In this document: positions 5,792-7,600 of the stretch, one piece after another
Layout: every line of letters starts with the position of its first letter
How positions within the stretch are numbered: position 1 is the first letter of the stretch
Source: CAZSAT01 sp964604675
GTDB lineage: Bacteria > Myxococcota_A > UBA796 > CAJQPC01
Direction of reading: 5' to 3'
Assembly: GCA_964604675.1 (NCBI GenBank)
Contig: CAZSAT010000214.1
Span: 1-7,600, forward strand
DNA length: 7,600 bases
Position numbers and translations under genes: made by a program
Notes under the pieces: generated by a model
Databases searched by the model: none
Told to the model about the DNA's origin: nothing
Seen by the model: the letters and a program-made list of their open reading frames with translations, nothing else

Positions 5792-7600
5792 CCGAACCTC
5801 ACGACATCCTGGCGGCGCAGCGCTGTCGCGACCTCATCCACCAGCTCCTCCTCGGCGCGGACCTGGAGGTCCTCCGGCAGGGTGAGGGTGACACGACTTC
5901 GACCCGGGAAGGTGACGTGCAGCTCCGTGCGGCACTTGCCGGGGAAGCGTTGGAGGACCTTGCGGAGCGCTCGGATGTTCCGGCGATCCAGATCGCCGTG
6001 GAAGAGGTCGAGGTGCACCTGCCGCGTGCGCTCGCGGCGCAGCTCGCTCATCAGCTGGACGGACTCGGCCAGGATCTTCGCGCCATCGCGTACCTCGACC
6101 TGGCCGCGCACGAGCACCGGCTCGTCGGCCTTCAGCGCCCGCTGGGACTGGGACCACGGCTCCGAGAAGAAGACGCACTCCACCGCGCCGGTGTCGTCCT
6201 CGAGGGTGACGAACGCCATGCGGTCGCCGCGCTTGGTCTTCACCACCCGGATGGCGGAGGGCATGCCCCCGATGGCCACGTTGCTGCCGTGAGGCCGGCG
6301 CACGAGGCCCTCGATGCGCCCGGTGCAGAGGCGGTCCACCTCGCTCTTGAAGGCTTCGATGGGGTGACCGCTCATGTAGAAGCCGAGCGCCTCCCGCTCC
6401 ATGGCCAGCCGCCGCGAGGTCGACCACTCCGGTACGTCGGGCAGCCGAAGGGGCGGGCTGGCGTTGCCCCCTCCCCCGGCGAACATGCCGAACAGGCTGG
6501 TCTGGCCGGCCGCCTTGTCGGCCTGGGTGGACTGGGCCGAGGACACGGCGCCGTCGAGTGCGGTGAACAGCACGGCGCGGGCATGGCCGGTCCAGTCGAA
6601 GGCCCCGCCCTTCACCAGCTGCTCCAGGACGCGCAGGTTGATGCGCGTGTAGTCCAGCCGCTCGAGGCAGTCCATCAGGTCGTCGAACTGGCCCCCAGCT
6701 TCTGCGCGGGCGTCGACCAGGGCTTCCACGGCGGAGCGCCCGACGTTCTTCAGGGCCGCCAGGCCGTAGTGGATCTGGGAACGGTTCGAGGCCCGCACAT
6801 CGAAGCCCACGCCGCCCTGGTTCGCGTCTGGAGCCAGGATCTCCAGCCCTGCGTGACGGCAGTCGCCCTGGTACACCAGGAGCTTGTCGGTGTTCGCCGA
6901 CTCGATGCTCATCAGGGCGGCCATGTACTCCGCCCGGTGGTTGGCCTTGAGCCAGGCGGTCTGGAAGGTGATGTAGCCGTAGGCCGCCGAGTGGCTCTTG
7001 TTGAAGCCGTAGGCGGCGAACTGAGCCATGAGGTCGAAGATGCCTTCGGCCTTCTTCACCGGATGCCCGGCGGCGGTGGCGCCGTCGACGAAGCGCTGGC
7101 GCTGCTTCGCCATCTCCGCCGCGATCTTCTTGCCCATCGCCCGCCGGAGCATGTCGGCTTCGCCCAGGCTGTACCCGGCGAGCACCTGGGCGATCTGCAT
7201 GACCTGTTCCTGGTACAGGATCACGCCGTAGGTCGAACGCAGGATCGGCTCGAGCTCCGGCAGGTCGTACACCACCTGCTTCCGCCCGTGCTTCCGGTCG
7301 ATGAAGTCGTCGACCATGCCCGAGCCGAGCGGTCCCGGCCGGTAGAGCGCGACCAGCGCCACCACGTCCTCGAGCACCGAGGGCCGCAGCTTGGGCAACA
7401 GCTCGCGCATGCCCGAGCTCTCGACCTGGAACACGCCCAGTCCGTCGCCCCGACTCAGCAGCTCGTAGGTCGCGGGGTCGTCCTCCGGCAGGGCCGACAT
7501 GTCGATCGACGCGCCCGTGTTGCGCTCGATCATCACGACCGCATCGCGGATCTGGTCGAGGGTCTTCAGCCCCAGGAAGTCGAACTTGATGAGCCCGATG
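5788..7600 (-). CDS. dnaE: DNA polymerase III subunit alpha (5' end beyond the window)
   Basis: This is the C-terminal half (603 residues visible) of the replicative polymerase catalytic subunit. The first visible residues IGLIKFDFLGLKTL hold the third catalytic aspartate of the palm (codon 7579-7581, equivalent to Asp555 in E. coli). Fingers-domain hallmarks follow: GVFQVESSGMRELL, EDVVALVALYRPGPLGSGMV, TYGVILYQEQVMQIAQVLAGYSLGEAD, LRRAMGKK and AAYGFNKSHSAAYGYITFQT. Then come a helix-hairpin-helix region (QIHYGLAALKNVG), the linker LAMEREALGFYMSGHPIE, an OB-fold (AIRVVKTKRGDRMAFVTLED...LVRGQVEV) and a C-terminal domain ending DVVRFG. About 596 residues follow the catalytic Asp, close to the 605 of E. 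coli, so the 3' end is complete and intein-free. The PHP domain and the first two catalytic aspartates lie outside. The TGA overlaps the next gene's TTG. Confidence 0.98.
   Translation of the reverse strand, partial: IGLIKFDFLGLKTLDQIRDAVVMIERNTGASIDMSALPEDDPATYELLSRGDGLGVFQVESSGMRELLPKLRPSVLEDVVALVALYRPGPLGSGMVDDFIDRKHGRKQVVYDLPELEPILRSTYGVILYQEQVMQIAQVLAGYSLGEADMLRRAMGKKIAAEMAKQRQRFVDGATAAGHPVKKAEGIFDLMAQFAAYGFNKSHSAAYGYITFQTAWLKANHRAEYMAALMSIESANTDKLLVYQGDCRHAGLEILAPDANQGGVGFDVRASNRSQIHYGLAALKNVGRSAVEALVDARAEAGGQFDDLMDCLERLDYTRINLRVLEQLVKGGAFDWTGHARAVLFTALDGAVSSAQSTQADKAAGQTSLFGMFAGGGGNASPPLRLPDVPEWSTSRRLAMEREALGFYMSGHPIEAFKSEVDRLCTGRIEGLVRRPHGSNVAIGGMPSAIRVVKTKRGDRMAFVTLEDDTGAVECVFFSEPWSQSQRALKADEPVLVRGQVEVRDGAKILAESVQLMSELRRERTRQVHLDLFHGDLDRRNIRALRKVLQRFPGKCRTELHVTFPGRSRVTLTLPEDLQVRAEEELVDEVATALRRQDVVRFG

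Noticed and set aside
5006..6292. Open frame of 428 codons on the plus strand
   Set aside because: It runs antisense across the end of dnaE and the FlgP/LPP20-like gene. It spans two real genes and shows no domain.
5788..7600. Possible intein or split in dnaE
   Set aside because: The fingers, OB-fold and C-terminal segments run without interruption and the length after the catalytic Asp matches E. coli, so no insertion is present.

Overview
The window is a compact, strongly G+C-rich piece of an ordinary bacterial chromosome. Almost everything lies on the minus strand. The set of genes, with an integration host factor alpha gene followed by a MerR-type regulator, a tRNA-Pro and surE, plus small acidic lipoproteins, points to a deltaproteobacterial or Myxococcota-like organism. 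That placement is inferred from gene order and composition, not from a phylogeny.

Reading along the minus strand from the right edge, the first unit is: dnaE (5' end outside the window), a FlgP/LPP20-like secreted protein gene, an AI-2E/PerM-family membrane protein gene, lipB and tRNA-Val(GAC), closed by an intrinsic terminator. Genes in this unit overlap by 4 bases (TTGA, GTGA) or are close together. The second unit is: rpmI (L35), rplT (L20), an unrecognised small acidic lipoprotein gene, ihfA, a merR-type gene and tRNA-Pro(GGG), again closed by an intrinsic terminator. Its junctions are also tight: TGA-C-ATG, an ATGA overlap, a 2-nt gap, and a merR stop codon that lies inside the tRNA. Left of it, one small HEAT-repeat gene runs on the plus strand, convergent with tRNA-Pro. 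It is divergent from a 3'-truncated surE that runs off the left edge.

The genes serve replication (dnaE), lipoate attachment (lipB), translation (L35, L20, two tRNAs), nucleoid architecture and transcription (ihfA, merR) and nucleotide or stress metabolism (surE). The clearest oddities are architectural. Both operons end in a tRNA followed by a UNCG-loop terminator. The merR stop codon is U8-A9-G10 of tRNA-Pro. A lipoprotein gene sits where pheS-pheT commonly stand between rplT and ihfA, and infC is absent upstream of rpmI. I see no phage, CRISPR, transposon, toxin-antitoxin or defence system, and no convincing undescribed multi-gene system. No stretch over 300 bases lacks a gene.
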